From positions 186,001 to 250,000 of the forward strand of contig NZ_CP046122.1 of the NCBI RefSeq assembly GCF_009707365.1: a stretch of 64,000 nt of DNA. Reading direction: 5' to 3'. Positions 38,092-47,836 of this stretch are shown piece after piece; within the stretch, counting starts at the first letter, position 1; each line of letters starts with the position of its first letter. A program made the translations under genes and the position numbers. Below the pieces are notes generated by a model. That model worked only from the letters and a program-made list of their open reading frames with translations, searched no databases and was not told the origin of the DNA. This DNA comes from Microlunatus sp. Gsoil 973. Lineage in GTDB: Bacteria; Actinomycetota; Actinomycetes; Propionibacteriales; Propionibacteriaceae.

Positions 38092-38329
38092 GGCTCCCCC
38101 CGGCGGGATCTTTTGCGTAGGCATCACGCCTATGGGGTCGAGTATCGACCCGCATTCACCGCGGTGTCCACAGGTGGGGCGATGACGTACACCCGATCAT
38201 GTCCTCGCTCGGCCGGGAATCCACTGGGGCAGTGGTGCCACCGTTGACGCTCATCTGCGCGTTCCGCGATACTTCTCTGCGTTCTGGCCAATCGATTTAC
38301 CTCCCACCCACCCCACCCCCTGGAGTTCA
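38092..38329. other. Divergent promoter region between giant cluster and GH76 gene
   Basis: These 238 bases must hold the promoter of the five-gene minus-strand cluster and that of the GH76 gene. I see no strong -35/-10 pair. It contains a pyrimidine-rich CCCACCCACCCCACCCCC tract (38303-38320) just before the GGAG ribosome site of the GH76 gene. Confidence 0.45.
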
Positions 38330-40260
38330 ATGATGATCACCGCCCGCCGGCCGTCGGGACGTGCCACCAGGACGGTCCTGTTGGGCCTGGTCGCCCTGGT
38401 TGTCGGCCTTGTCCCGGCCGCCATGGCCCACGCCGGCCCGACGAGGACCTCCTCCTCCGCGGCCATCTCACCGTCCACCGCGGTCGCCCGGGCACGGGTG
38501 GCCGCCGACGTCCTGATGGGCTCCTACGAGCCGGTCAAGGCCTGGTTCCCGTCCAGTTGGTGGAACTCAGCGGTCGCCCTGCAGACCATCGGCGACTACA
38601 TGCAACGCACCGGAGACCGTCGTTATCTCGCCCAACTCGACAACACCTTCGAGAAGGACAAGGGTGCGTTCCCGCCCGGCGTGCTCTCCGGAGACCCGCT
38701 GCTGGGCAACTTCACCAGCCGGGCGATCGACGACTCCGAATGGTGGGGTCTCACCTGGCTGCAGGCCTACGACCTGACCGGCAACAAGAAGTACCTGAAC
38801 ATGGCGATCACCATCGCCGACTACGTGTACGGCTACTGGGACACCAGCACCTGTGGGGGAGGCGTGTGGTGGGACGCCGAGCGGACCTACAAGAATGCGG
38901 TGACCAACGGTCTGTGGATCCGGCTGACCGCCGAACTGCACAACCGGATCAACGGCGACCGGCGCTGGCTCGACCGTTCGACCACCGCCTGGCACTGGTT
39001 CGTCGACAGCGGCATGATCAACTCCGACGGCCTGGTCAACGACGGCCTGACCGGTGGCTGCACCAACAACGGGCAGACGGTCTGGAGCTACAACCAGGGG
39101 CTGGCGATCGGCGCCGGCCTCGAACTGTGGCGTGCCACCAAGGATCCCGAGGTGCTGGCCACCGCACGGAGCCTGGCCGATGCCACGCTGAACAACCATG
39201 CCCTGGTCAAGAACGGCGTCCTGACCGAGGCCTGTGACGCCCTCGACCAGACGTGCAGCGACAACGGCAAGCAGTTCAAGGGCATCTTCATGCGCTACTG
39301 GACCGACCTGGTCGACTCCACCCACAACGCCAGGTACGCGGACTTCCTGCAGAAGCAGGCCGACACCATCTGGAGCCAGGACCGGGATGCGGCCGACCGG
39401 CTCGGCACGCGGTGGTCCGGCGGCACCAGCGATGATCATCCGAACGTCTTCGACTGGCGGACCCAGGCCAGCGCCCTGAGCGCGTTGATCGGGGTGATCC
39501 CGGTCAAGGCGCCCAACCGGTCGCTGGCGGCAACGACGTCACCCGCCCAACCGGTGATCATGCCGGCGGCCACCGGTCCGACCACGGTGACCATCGACCT
39601 CGGTGTCTCGGCCACCGGAGGCTCCCCGCTGACTGCGAAGGCCTCGGTACAGGTGCCGGACGGCTGGGGTGTGACCCCATCGACCGCGTCGGTCCGGCTC
39701 AATCCGCGCGGCTCCGCGCATCCCGTCTACAGCAGCATCCCGCTGCAACTGACGGTGCCGGGCAGCGCCGATGACGGCCATCACGAGATCACCGTGACCG
39801 TCACCGGCGGTGACCTGGTGTTCACCACCCGGGCCGATGTCCTGGTCGCCATCAGATCGACTTCGACACCGGCACCGTCGATGAGAATCCGTGGCTGTTC
39901 GATCCCGACGGGTCGCAGAGCAACGGCGTGCAGAACCGGTTCGCCGACGGCAACAGCCACTTCACCTATCTGTTCCCGTTCCCGTCCGACACCGAGTCAG
40001 CGTCTGTGACCCTGACCATCGACGCGGAGTTCGTCGTCGACGTGAGTTCGGACAACGAGAACTGGACGACCGTGCTCAAGGAGGACCGGCGGGTGACCGA
40101 TGGTTCGAACAAGGCTGATCGGACGATCGATCTGACGCCGTTCCTCGGCTCGGGCGCCGATGGGACCAGACCGGTCTACCTGCGGGTGTCCGACTCCTTT
40201 CCCGACGACGGTTGGGGCGGTCGGGTCTACCACGTGACCGCCACTCAGACCGAGCAGTAG
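38330..40260 (+). CDS. Secreted GH76 family glycosidase (alpha-1,6-mannanase type), frameshifted near C-terminus
   Basis: The N-terminal signal peptide is TVLLGLVALVVGLVPAAMAHA. The catalytic GH76 domain covers about residues 45-390. It has the paired acidic residues in SRAIDDSEWWGLTWLQAYDL, the family's DD-type active site, then CGGGVWWDAERTYKNAVTNG. A NEW3-type Ig-like domain follows (about 415-505). The frame then breaks near 39850: one base is missing in GTCGCCATCAG, and the true C-terminus continues to 40260 as a beta-sandwich module (FGT-type QIDFDTGTVDENP, ending VYHVTATQTEQ). The corrected length is 643 aa. It probably attacks mannans in the environment; it precedes a strong hairpin. 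Confidence 0.87.
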
Positions 40261-40292
40261 GGCGCACGCCGCCGGCCGGAGCAGCCGCCGCA

Positions 40293-40328
40293 ACCGGTCC
40301 CGGGAGATGCCCCACTCCCGGGACCGGT
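40293..40328 (+). terminator. Rho-independent-type hairpin
   Basis: A perfect 14-base stem (ACCGGTCCCGGGAG with its complement) encloses the 8-base loop ATGCCCCA, 33 bases after the GH76 stop codon. No T-run follows, which is common for actinobacterial terminators. Confidence 0.8.
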
Positions 40329-40366
40329 CGACGCAGCCGGGCGGGTGAATTCGATACCGTGGAAGC

Positions 40367-40921
40367 ATGGCTGCCACTGGCTCCGCCGACCACTCGGCTG
40401 CACCTGCGAGCGGCCGGTCGGACCGGGAGACCGAGTCACCGGAGCGCCGCGCCGGGCGGCTGCGGGAGCGGGTCTACGTCACGTTCACCGCGCTCGCCGT
40501 GATCCTCGCCCTCAGTTCCTATGCGGGCGACGAGAGTGCCGCGAATGCGGCGCTGACCTTGGCGATCACCGTGCTCGGCACGGTCACGGCGGCATTCACC
40601 GCCGAGCTGATCTCGCATGTCGTCGCCCATGCGACCCTTCCCGACCGCGACGAGCTGCGGTATCTGATCAGCACCTGCGTCCAGGCGCTCGGCGTCATCG
40701 TGTTGCCGCTGGTCTTCCTCGGCCTGGCGGGGCTCGGCAGTTGGGAACTGCATCGTGCGCTGCGCGCCGCCAGCACGGTGTTGATCGTCACCCTCGCGGC
40801 GATCGGCTACCTGGGCGTCCGGCGGGCGAGGATTCCACGCCGGCACAAGTTCGTGCTGCTGCTGGTCCTGGTCGCGCTCGGCCTGCTGGTGGTCCTGCTG
40901 GAGCTGCTGGCGCACGGCTGA
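40367..40921 (+). CDS. Integral membrane protein, about five TM segments, 184 aa
   Basis: I do not recognise a family. The first 32 residues are polar and charged. Hydrophobic segments follow at about 38-55, 62-82, 103-124, 132-150 and 160-182. A histidine pair sits in LISHVVAHATLPDRDEL between segments 2 and 3. TACCGT at 40355-40360 lies six bases before ATG 40367, indicating a leaderless transcript. It stands between the GH76 terminator and the tig promoter, so it is monocistronic. Confidence 0.75.
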   Translation: MAATGSADHSAAPASGRSDRETESPERRAGRLRERVYVTFTALAVILALSSYAGDESAANAALTLAITVLGTVTAAFTAELISHVVAHATLPDRDELRYLISTCVQALGVIVLPLVFLGLAGLGSWELHRALRAASTVLIVTLAAIGYLGVRRARIPRRHKFVLLLVLVALGLLVVLLELLAHG

Positions 40922-40953
40922 GGTGACCCGAAACCTCGTCGGTGGCCGGTGGT

Positions 40954-40982
40954 TTGTCGCTCAGGTACGGCGACCGTAGGAT
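40954..40982 (+). promoter_or_regulatory. Promoter of tig
   Basis: A -35 TTGTCG (40954-40959), a 17-base spacer and a -10 TAGGAT (40977-40982) lie about 120 bases before the GTG start. A second possible -10, TAGTGT, is at 41054-41059 with TTGCGA 19 bases upstream. Confidence 0.7.
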
Positions 40983-41104
40983 TGCGTGAGCCCAAATCCG
41001 CCGGCGCCCACTGCGCGGCGATCCGGGCTTGCGAAGCGCCAACAGTAACCGTCTAGTGTCACGTGGCCGTGGCTACGCGCCCGACCACGCCTCAGGAGTA
41101 ACAC

Positions 41105-42595
41105 GTGCCCAGCACCGTCGAGCAGTTGAGCCCCTCGCGGGTGAAGATCACGGTCGAGGTCCCGTTCGCGGATCTGAAGCCGAACATGGACAAGGCCTAC
41201 CGTGACCTCGCCGCACAGGTGCAGATCCCCGGTTTCCGCAAGGGAAAGGTTCCGCCGCGGATCCTCGATCAGCGGTTCGGCCGTGGCACGATCCTGTCCG
41301 AGGCCCTGAACGACGCCCTGCCCGGCCTGTACAACAGCGCGGTCACCGACAACAAGCTGTCACCGCTGGCCCAGCCCGAGGTCGAGGTCACCAAGCTGGA
41401 GGACGGCGAACTCGTCGAGTTCACCGCCGAGGTCGATATCCGCCCGGACTTCGACGTTCCGAGCTTCGACTCGCTGCAGGCGACCGTCGACCCCATCGAG
41501 ATCACCGACGAGGCGGTGGAGGAGCGGCTGAACTCGCTCCGGGAACGCTTCGGTTCGCTGGAGGACGTCGACCGGCCGGTTGAGGACGGCGACCACCTGA
41601 TCATCGACCTGGTCGCTCGCCGGGACGACGAGGTGCTCGAGGACGCCAACGTCAGCGACATCTCCTACGAGGTCGGCACCGGCCGGATGGTCGACGGTCT
41701 CGACGACGCCGTGATCGGGCTGTCCGCCGGTGAATCCAAGAAGTTCCAGTCCAAGTTGGTCGGCGGTCCGCTGAAGGACCAGGACGCCGAGGTCGAGGTA
41801 ACAGTCAAGAAGGTCCAGGTCCAGGACCTGCCCGAGGCCGATGACGAGTTCGCCCAACTGGCCAGCGAGTTCGACACGGTCGAGGAACTGCGCGCCGACC
41901 TCCGCCGCGAGCTGAGCCAGAACAGCCGGATCGAGCAGGCCAATGCCGCCCGGGACAAGGTCCTCGAGGCCTTGATCGCCGAGGTCGACGTCGAGGTGCC
42001 CGAGGGCGTACTGAAGACCGAGGTCGACTCCCGCAAGGAGCAGATCGAGAGCCAGCTGGCTCAGGCCGGGCTGACGCTGGAACAGTACCTGGACGAGATC
42101 GCCTCCGATTCCGAGGACGACTCCGAGGACGAGGACGAGCCCAAGGACGTCGAGTCGTTCTGGCAGCAGACCGAGAAGCGTTCCGCCGACGCGCTGAAGG
42201 CTCAGATGATCTTGGACAAGATCGCCGACGACCGGGAGATCGGCGTCGAGCAGGAGGAGCTGACCCGCTACATCGTGCGCCGGGCGCAGGCCACCGGGTC
42301 GACCCCGGACCAGGAGCTGCAGCACATGCTGGAGCATGATCACGTCGCCGAATACATGAGTGAGATCCGTCGCGGCAAGGTGCTGGATCTGATCATGGCC
42401 CAGGCCACGGTGACCGACGGCAACGGTGAGACCCTCGATCTGGCGTCGCTGCAGTCCGACGGAAGCATCGCCCAACCGGCGGACGATCAGGTTTCCGACG
42501 AGGAGCCCGCAGACGGTGAGTCCGAGGACGTCGAGAACTCCCCGGCCGCGACCGACGAGTCGGCTGCCGCTACCGACGAGGACACCCAGGCCTGA
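41105..42595 (+). CDS. tig: Trigger factor
   Basis: Ribosome-associated peptidyl-prolyl isomerase and chaperone. The N-terminal ribosome-binding motif is GFRKGKVP at about residue 40, within the tail-fold. The FKBP-type PPIase domain (EDGDHLIIDLVARRDD onward) is near 160-240. The helical C-terminal arms include an unusual acidic insertion, SEDDSEDEDEPKD, at about 338. A long acidic Ala/Glu tail after residue 450 makes it 496 aa, longer than the common 430-470. GTG 41105 has AGGAGT upstream. In actinobacteria it is typically followed by clpP1, clpP2 and clpX, as here. Confidence 0.97.
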   Translation: MPSTVEQLSPSRVKITVEVPFADLKPNMDKAYRDLAAQVQIPGFRKGKVPPRILDQRFGRGTILSEALNDALPGLYNSAVTDNKLSPLAQPEVEVTKLEDGELVEFTAEVDIRPDFDVPSFDSLQATVDPIEITDEAVEERLNSLRERFGSLEDVDRPVEDGDHLIIDLVARRDDEVLEDANVSDISYEVGTGRMVDGLDDAVIGLSAGESKKFQSKLVGGPLKDQDAEVEVTVKKVQVQDLPEADDEFAQLASEFDTVEELRADLRRELSQNSRIEQANAARDKVLEALIAEVDVEVPEGVLKTEVDSRKEQIESQLAQAGLTLEQYLDEIASDSEDDSEDEDEPKDVESFWQQTEKRSADALKAQMILDKIADDREIGVEQEELTRYIVRRAQATGSTPDQELQHMLEHDHVAEYMSEIRRGKVLDLIMAQATVTDGNGETLDLASLQSDGSIAQPADDQVSDEEPADGESEDVENSPAATDESAAATDEDTQA

Positions 42596-42632
42596 TCCGT
42601 CAGGGTGTGGCCGGGCTCGCTAGAGTCCGGCC

Positions 42633-43145
42633 ATGCCCGAACTCGGTGACGACCGGCTGAGGCTGCGTGCCCTGCGCCTCACCGACGTCGACGTTCTGGT
42701 CCGCGAGCTCGGTGACACCATCGGCGACCGTGACGAGTTCCGCAGCCGGATGCGCACGATGATCGAGAAATCACCGACCCTGGAAGCCGACGGTTTCGTC
42801 AGCTACGGCATCGAGACGGACGGCTCGCTGGTCGGCGACATCCAGGTCAGGGCGCCCAAGGGAGCCTGGCTCCCGGGCACCTGCGAACTCGGCCTCAGCC
42901 TGTTCCCTGCCGCCAGGGGACGGGGGATCGGGACCAGTACCGTACGGCTGCTGGTCAGCGAGCTGCTTCGGATCGGCTGGTTCCGGGTGCAGGCCGGGAC
43001 GGCGATGACCAATCTGCCCATGCGTACGGTGTTGGAGAAGGTCGGCTTCAGCTTCGAGGGCGTGATGCGCGGCTTCGGATCCGATGATCATCACGGTCGC
43101 CAGGACTATGCACTGTACGCGATCCTGGCGACCGACCCGACGTGA
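42633..43145 (+). CDS. GNAT family N-acetyltransferase
   Basis: A 170-residue RimJ/RimL-type acetyltransferase. The acetyl-CoA loop is PAARGRGIGTSTVRLL, and the C-terminal beta-bulge region is NLPMRTVLEKVGFSFEGVMR, typical of proteins that acetylate N-terminal or side-chain amines. The substrate is unknown. TAGAGT at 42621-42626 is six bases before ATG 42633, suggesting leaderless transcription independent of tig. Confidence 0.88.
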   Translation: MPELGDDRLRLRALRLTDVDVLVRELGDTIGDRDEFRSRMRTMIEKSPTLEADGFVSYGIETDGSLVGDIQVRAPKGAWLPGTCELGLSLFPAARGRGIGTSTVRLLVSELLRIGWFRVQAGTAMTNLPMRTVLEKVGFSFEGVMRGFGSDDHHGRQDYALYAILATDPT

Positions 43146-43168
43146 TCATCAACGGCCCGCGGCAACTG

Positions 43169-43648
43169 TCAGGCCAGGGCCTTTTCCAGATCGCCGGCCA
43201 ACTCCTCCGGCGTCACCTTCGGTGAGTACCGGGCGATCAACTCTCCGTCGCGGTTGATCAGGAACTTCGCGAAGTTCCACTCGATGTCCGGCCCGTTCTC
43301 ACCGGGCATCGCCGAGGTCAGCCACTGGTACAACGGGTGCGCACCGGCGCCGTTCACCTCGATCTTGGCGAACATCGGGAAGGTGACCCCGTAGTTGAGC
43401 TCGCAGAAGTCGGCGATCTCCGCCTCCGAGCCGGGCTCCTGATGGCCGAACTGATCACACGGGAAGCCGAGGATCTCCAGGCCGGAGTCGCTGTAGGTCT
43501 CGTAGAGCTTCTGCAGGCCCGCGTACTGCGGGGTCAGTCCGCATTGCGAGGCGGTGTTGACGACCAGGACCACCTTGCCGCGGTACGCTCCGAGGTCCGT
43601 CTCGTCGCCGGTGATCTTGGTCGCCACATAGTTGGACAGCAATGCCAT
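43169..43648 (-). CDS. Glutathione-peroxidase-family thiol peroxidase
   Basis: A 159-residue protein with the peroxidatic cysteine in VVNTASQCGLTPQY, the resolving-type cysteine in GFPCDQFGHQEPG, and the conserved WNFAKFLINRDG block with Trp. It uses Cys rather than Sec, so in bacteria it is most likely thioredoxin-dependent. It detoxifies hydroperoxides in the cytoplasm. ATG 43648 is chosen because TACAGT on the minus strand lies exactly six bases upstream; longer in-frame starts to 43765 are unlikely. It is divergent from clpP1. Confidence 0.92.
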   Translation of the reverse strand: MALLSNYVATKITGDETDLGAYRGKVVLVVNTASQCGLTPQYAGLQKLYETYSDSGLEILGFPCDQFGHQEPGSEAEIADFCELNYGVTFPMFAKIEVNGAGAHPLYQWLTSAMPGENGPDIEWNFAKFLINRDGELIARYSPKVTPEELAGDLEKALA

Positions 43649-43807
43649 TCCTCGACTGTACGCCACGCGAGGATGCCGCTCGGCGGTGCGGACCGGCTGC
43701 CGGACCGCTGCCCACAGCGGGCTCAAAGCCGTGCCGCCGTCAAGCCCTGAGCGAACAGTGTGCACCGGGCCTCAGTTTCTCGCCTGCCGGACGGTAGGTT
43801 CGCAACC

Positions 43808-44446
43808 GTGAATGCATTACCTGTCTCGCCGAACGAGGTCCGGTCCGCTGCCCGGAGCGGCAACGGTTTCGGCCTGGACGACAACGTCTACCAGTCGCTG
43901 CTGGCGAACCGCATCATCTTCCTCGGCTCCGAGGTCAAGGACGAGAACTCCAACGCGATCTGCGCGCAGATGCTGCTGCTGAACGCGGAGGACCCGCACA
44001 AGGACATCTGGCTCTACATCAATTCCCCGGGCGGGTCGGTCGACTCCGGTATGGCGATCTACGACACCATGCAGTGGATCTCCAACGACGTCGCAACCGT
44101 CGCCATGGGACTGGCCGCCTCGATGGGGCAGTTCCTGCTCTGCGCCGGCTCCAAGGGCAAGCGCTACGCGCTGCCGCACAGCCGGATCATGATGCACCAG
44201 CCGTCGGGTGGTCTTGGCGGCACCGCGAGTGACATCCGGATCCAGGCCGAACAGTCCCTGCACATCAAGACGGTGATGCAGAACCTGATCGCCGAACACA
44301 CCGGCCAGTCGCTCGCCCAGATCGAGGCGGATTCCGACCGCGACCGCTGGTTCACCGCGGCGCAGGCCAGGGAGTACGGATTCATCGACCACGTCTTCCA
44401 CTCGGCGTCGCAGATCCAGGCGACCGCCGACTCCCCGAACCAGTAA
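43808..44446 (+). CDS. clpP1: ATP-dependent Clp protease proteolytic subunit 1
   Basis: A 212-residue serine peptidase. The active Ser is in GLAASMGQFLLCAG, the His in SRIMMHQPSGGLGG and the Asp in EADSDRDRWFTA. Actinobacterial ClpP1 and ClpP2 form a hetero-tetradecamer with ClpX or ClpC1. GTG 43808 is selected because TAGGTT (43795-43800) lies seven bases upstream, a leaderless layout, and a longer frame from 43760 adds no conserved sequence. clpP2 starts nine bases after its stop. I see only half-sites resembling a ClgR box. Confidence 0.96.
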   Translation: MNALPVSPNEVRSAARSGNGFGLDDNVYQSLLANRIIFLGSEVKDENSNAICAQMLLLNAEDPHKDIWLYINSPGGSVDSGMAIYDTMQWISNDVATVAMGLAASMGQFLLCAGSKGKRYALPHSRIMMHQPSGGLGGTASDIRIQAEQSLHIKTVMQNLIAEHTGQSLAQIEADSDRDRWFTAAQAREYGFIDHVFHSASQIQATADSPNQ

Positions 44447-44455
44447 GGAGCTTTG

Positions 44456-45121
44456 ATGACAGACCTGAGCACGCCTCCTGCTGGTGTGACCAACCCGGCC
44501 GTCTCGCCGCGGATGGACTACTACATCCCGCAATGGGAGGAACGCACCTCCTACGGCATGCGCCGGATCGATCCGTACACCAAGCTCTTCGAGGACCGGA
44601 TCATCTTCCTCGGCACGCCGATCAGCGACGACATCGCCAACGCGGTGATGGCCCAGTTGCTGTGCCTGCAGTCGATGGACGCCGACCGCGACATCGACAT
44701 CTACATCAACTCACCCGGCGGCTCGTTCACCGCACTGACTGCGATCTACGACACGATGCGCTACATCAAGCCGCACGTCCGGACGGTGTGCCTCGGGCAG
44801 GCCGCCTCGGCCGCCGCGGTGATCCTCGCCGCCGGCACCAAGGGCAAGCGGTTGGCCCTGCCGAACAGCCGGATCCTGATCCACCAGCCGGCGACCGAGG
44901 GCGGTTACGGGCAGTCCTCGGACCTGGAGATCCAGGCCAAGGAGATCATGCGGATCCGCGAGCTGATGGAGGGCATGCTCTCCTCCGATACCGGACGCGA
45001 CATCAGCGAGATCAGCAAGGACATCGAGCGGGACAAGTACCTCACGGCCGAGGAGGCCAAGGAGTACGGCATCATCGACGACATCCTGACGTCGTTGAAG
45101 GAAGCACCCGTTGCTGCCTGA
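44456..45121 (+). CDS. clpP2: ATP-dependent Clp protease proteolytic subunit 2
   Basis: A 221-residue partner of ClpP1. The catalytic Ser is in LGQAASAAAVILAAG, the His in ILIHQPATEGGYG and the Asp in KDIERDKYLTAEEAKEYG. TAAGGAG lies immediately before ATG 44456; the in-frame TTG at 44453 is less likely. It is co-transcribed with clpP1. Confidence 0.96.
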   Translation: MTDLSTPPAGVTNPAVSPRMDYYIPQWEERTSYGMRRIDPYTKLFEDRIIFLGTPISDDIANAVMAQLLCLQSMDADRDIDIYINSPGGSFTALTAIYDTMRYIKPHVRTVCLGQAASAAAVILAAGTKGKRLALPNSRILIHQPATEGGYGQSSDLEIQAKEIMRIRELMEGMLSSDTGRDISEISKDIERDKYLTAEEAKEYGIIDDILTSLKEAPVAA

Positions 45122-45184
45122 CCGGCGCGCGGCGGATCGCCACATCTGAACTCCGAAATCCTGCCGGAGTCGAATCGGCGGGGT

Positions 45185-45190
45185 TAATGT
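45185..45190 (+). promoter_or_regulatory. Candidate -10 element for clpX
   Basis: TAATGT lies 53 bases before the clpX ATG in the 121-base gap after clpP2. No convincing -35 is seen, and clpX may also be read from the clpP promoter. Confidence 0.35.
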
Positions 45191-45242
45191 GAAGAACTCG
45201 TACGGCACGGACGAGTAGTACGACGAAGGTTGAGGAGCTGGC

Positions 45243-46538
45243 ATGGCACGGATCGGCGAGAGCGGTGACCTGCTGAAGTGCTCGTTCTGCGGAAAGAGTC
45301 AGAAGCAGGTCAAGAAGCTCATCGCAGGTCCGGGCGTCTACATCTGTGACGAATGCATCGACCTGTGCAACGAGATCCTCGAGGAGGAGTTCTCCGAGAG
45401 CGCCGATGCCCGCACGCTGGACGAACTGCCCAAGCCACAGCAGATCCGCCAGTTCCTCGACCAGTACGTGATCGGCCAGGACAGCGCCAAGCGTGCCCTG
45501 GCCGTGGCGGTCTACAACCACTACAAACGGGTCCAGGCAGCGCAGTCGACCACCAACGCGGCCCGTCGCGCCGAGGACGACGGCGTCGAACTGGGCAAGT
45601 CCAACATCCTGCTGATCGGCCCGACGGGCAGCGGCAAGACCTATCTGGCCCAGACGCTGGCCAAGATGCTCAACGTGCCGTTCGCGATCGCCGACGCGAC
45701 CGCACTGACCGAGGCCGGTTACGTCGGCGAGGACGTCGAGAACATCCTGCTCAAGCTCATCCAGGCCGCCGACTTCGACGTCAAGAAGGCCGAGACGGGC
45801 ATCATCTACATCGACGAGATCGACAAGATCGCCCGCAAGGGCGAGAACCCGTCGATCACCCGCGATGTCTCAGGTGAGGGCGTTCAGCAGGCCCTGTTGA
45901 AGATCCTGGAGGGTACGACCGCAAGCGTGCCGCCGCAGGGTGGCCGCAAGCACCCCCACCAGGACTTCATCCAGATCGACACCGCGAACGTGCTCTTCAT
46001 CGTCGGTGGAGCGTTCGCCGGTCTCGACCACATCATCGACGCCCGCGTCGGCAAGCGCCCGCTGGGCTTCAACAACGACATCGAGTCCCGCAAGCCGGCC
46101 TCCAACGACCCGTTCGCCGACGTCCGGCCCGAGGATCTGGTCAAGTTCGGCCTGATCCCGGAGTTCATCGGCCGGCTGCCGATGATCTCCAGCGTCAGCC
46201 CGCTGGACCGGGACGCACTGATCCGCATCCTGATCGAGCCGAAGAACGCCCTCACTCGCCAGTTCAAGAAGCTCTTCGAGATCGACGGCGTCGACCTGGA
46301 ATTCACCGACGAGGCGATCGAGGCGATCGCCGACCTCGCCCTGTTGCGGGGGACCGGCGCCCGCGGCCTGCGCGCCATCCTCGAAGAGGTGCTGCTCAAC
46401 GTCATGTACGACGTACCGTCCCGCGACGACGTGGCCCAGGTGATCATCACCGAGGAGGTCGTCAAGGACTCGGTGCTGCCGACCCTGGTGCCGCGGGACA
46501 AACTGCCCAAGCGCGAGCGCCGCGAGAAGAGCGCCTGA
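45243..46538 (+). CDS. clpX: ATP-dependent Clp protease ATP-binding subunit ClpX
   Basis: A 431-residue AAA+ unfoldase. The N-terminal zinc-binding domain has four cysteines (CSFCGKS and CDECIDLC). Walker A is [15 protein letters not shown], Walker B is [15 protein letters not shown], and pore loop GYVGED lies between them. [14 protein letters not shown] (sensor 2) is in the C-terminal domain. GAGGAG precedes ATG 45243. It delivers substrates to ClpP1P2. A clear hairpin follows the gene. Confidence 0.98.
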   Translation: MARIGESGDLLKCSFCGKSQKQVKKLIAGPGVYICDECIDLCNEILEEEFSESADARTLDELPKPQQIRQFLDQYVIGQDSAKRALAVAVYNHYKRVQAAQSTTNAARRAEDDGVELGKSNILLIGPTGSGKTYLAQTLAKMLNVPFAIADATALTEAGYVGEDVENILLKLIQAADFDVKKAETGIIYIDEIDKIARKGENPSITRDVSGEGVQQALLKILEGTTASVPPQGGRKHPHQDFIQIDTANVLFIVGGAFAGLDHIIDARVGKRPLGFNNDIESRKPASNDPFADVRPEDLVKFGLIPEFIGRLPMISSVSPLDRDALIRILIEPKNALTRQFKKLFEIDGVDLEFTDEAIEAIADLALLRGTGARGLRAILEEVLLNVMYDVPSRDDVAQVIITEEVVKDSVLPTLVPRDKLPKRERREKSA

Positions 46539-46841
46539 GCGGCTCCGTCCGCGCCCCGGCTCCCCCTGTCCATACTGTTTCGATACTGCTTCCACCCGCC
46601 CTTCGTGGCGGGTGGTTCACGTTGTCCGTAGCGCCGTCGCGGGCCAACGACTGAACCGCCGGCGGACAGCGCTTCCGCCTTCAGGCGTACGCTCCCGGCC
46701 GGATCACAACGACTCGCCGGGCAATTTGCGGAAAACCCTTGCCAAACCCTCCTGCGGCGGTTCATCGTAGTGCCGCGCGATGCATAACGTTGCTTCGCGC
46801 TGCCGCAACGCGATCGCCTACAAAGAAGCAGGGGTTACCAC
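46539..46841. other. Intergenic region between clpX and sugar ABC operon
   Basis: It contains the clpX terminator hairpin and then about 225 bases with no ORF of quality. This part must carry the promoter of the ABC operon. An AACGTT palindrome near 46787 is reminiscent of a LacI-family operator core but is too short to call. Confidence 0.5.
46592..46615 (+). terminator. Hairpin terminator of clpX
   Basis: A nine-base stem CCACCCGCC/GGCGGGTGG with loop CTTCGT, 54 bases after the clpX stop. Confidence 0.75.
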
Positions 46842-47836
46842 GTGGGCCAAACCAGTATGACCCGCCCGGTCGGGGAAGCGGTTACCGGCCGGCGGCCCGA
46901 AGCCCAGTCGTCCCGCGCCGTCCGGGTACGGAGCCGGTTGCACCGTCTCAACCGGGACAAACTCCTGGTCGGCATCGGGCTGCCGGGTGCGATCGCGATC
47001 GTCGTGTTCCAGTACCTGCCGCTGATCGGGAACGTGATCGCGTTCCAGGACTACCAGCCGTACCTCAGCATCTCCGAGTCACCGTTCGTCGGCCTGAGCA
47101 ACTTCTCGTTCCTCTGGGACGGCAACACGGCGTTCCTGAACGCCCTGATCAACACACTGGTCCTGACCGTGATCCAGACGGTTCTGGTCTTCCCGGTGCC
47201 GCTGGTGCTGGCGCTGCTGCTGAACAGCCTGGCCGGCGAGCGGCTGAAGCGACTGCTGCAGTCGGTGCTCTATCTGCCGCACTTCCTGTCCTGGGTGATC
47301 GTTGTCGCGCTGTTCCAGCAGATGCTGGGCAACGCCGGCATGCTGAACACGTTTCTGATCCAGAACAACCTGCCGCAGTTCCACATCATCGGAGTTCCCG
47401 ATCTGTTCAGGGCACTGATCACCACCCAGGCGATCTGGAAGGACGCCGGCTGGGGAACGATCATCTTCCTGGCTGCCCTGTCGCAGGTGGATCAGCAGCT
47501 CTACGAGGCGGCCGCCGTGGACGGCGCGGGACCGTGGAAGCGGCTCTGGCACATCACCCTGCCGTCGCTGAAGGGGCTGTTCATCCTGCTGCTGATCCTG
47601 CGGCTCGGCAACAGCCTGTCCGTCGGGTTCGAGCAGATCATCCTGCAGCAGGGTCCGGTCGGTCTGGAGGCGAGCGAGGTGCTCGACACCTGGGTCTACA
47701 ACAACGGCATCATCGGCGGCAACTGGGGCATGTCGGCAGCCGCCGGTCTGGTCAAGAGCATCGTCGGCGTCGCGCTGGTCATCGGCGCAAACAAGCTGGC
47801 TCATCTGCTCGGTGAGCGGGGGTGTACGAGAAGTGA
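46842..47836 (+). CDS. Carbohydrate ABC transporter permease (LplB type), frameshifted at 3' end
   Basis: Inner-membrane permease of the CUT1 family with six helices. The cytoplasmic EAA loop is EAAAVDGAGPWKRLWHITLP near residue 225. The reading frame as given runs past the true end: adding one G in the GGGGG run at 47818-47822 yields the ending LGERGVYEK and a TGA at 47834-47836. That TGA overlaps the next GTG start in the usual GTGA manner. The corrected length is 331 aa. GTG 46842 has AGGGG upstream. The operon lacks an ATPase gene, so it must use a shared MsmK/UgpC-type subunit. Confidence 0.9.

Noticed and set aside
43740-43815. ClgR operator upstream of clpP1
   Set aside because: Only isolated GCGAAC and GTTCGC half-sites occur, without the partner half at the required spacing.
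46780-46800. LacI-family operator upstream of the sugar ABC operon
   Set aside because: Only a six-base AACGTT core is symmetric and no LacI gene is nearby.
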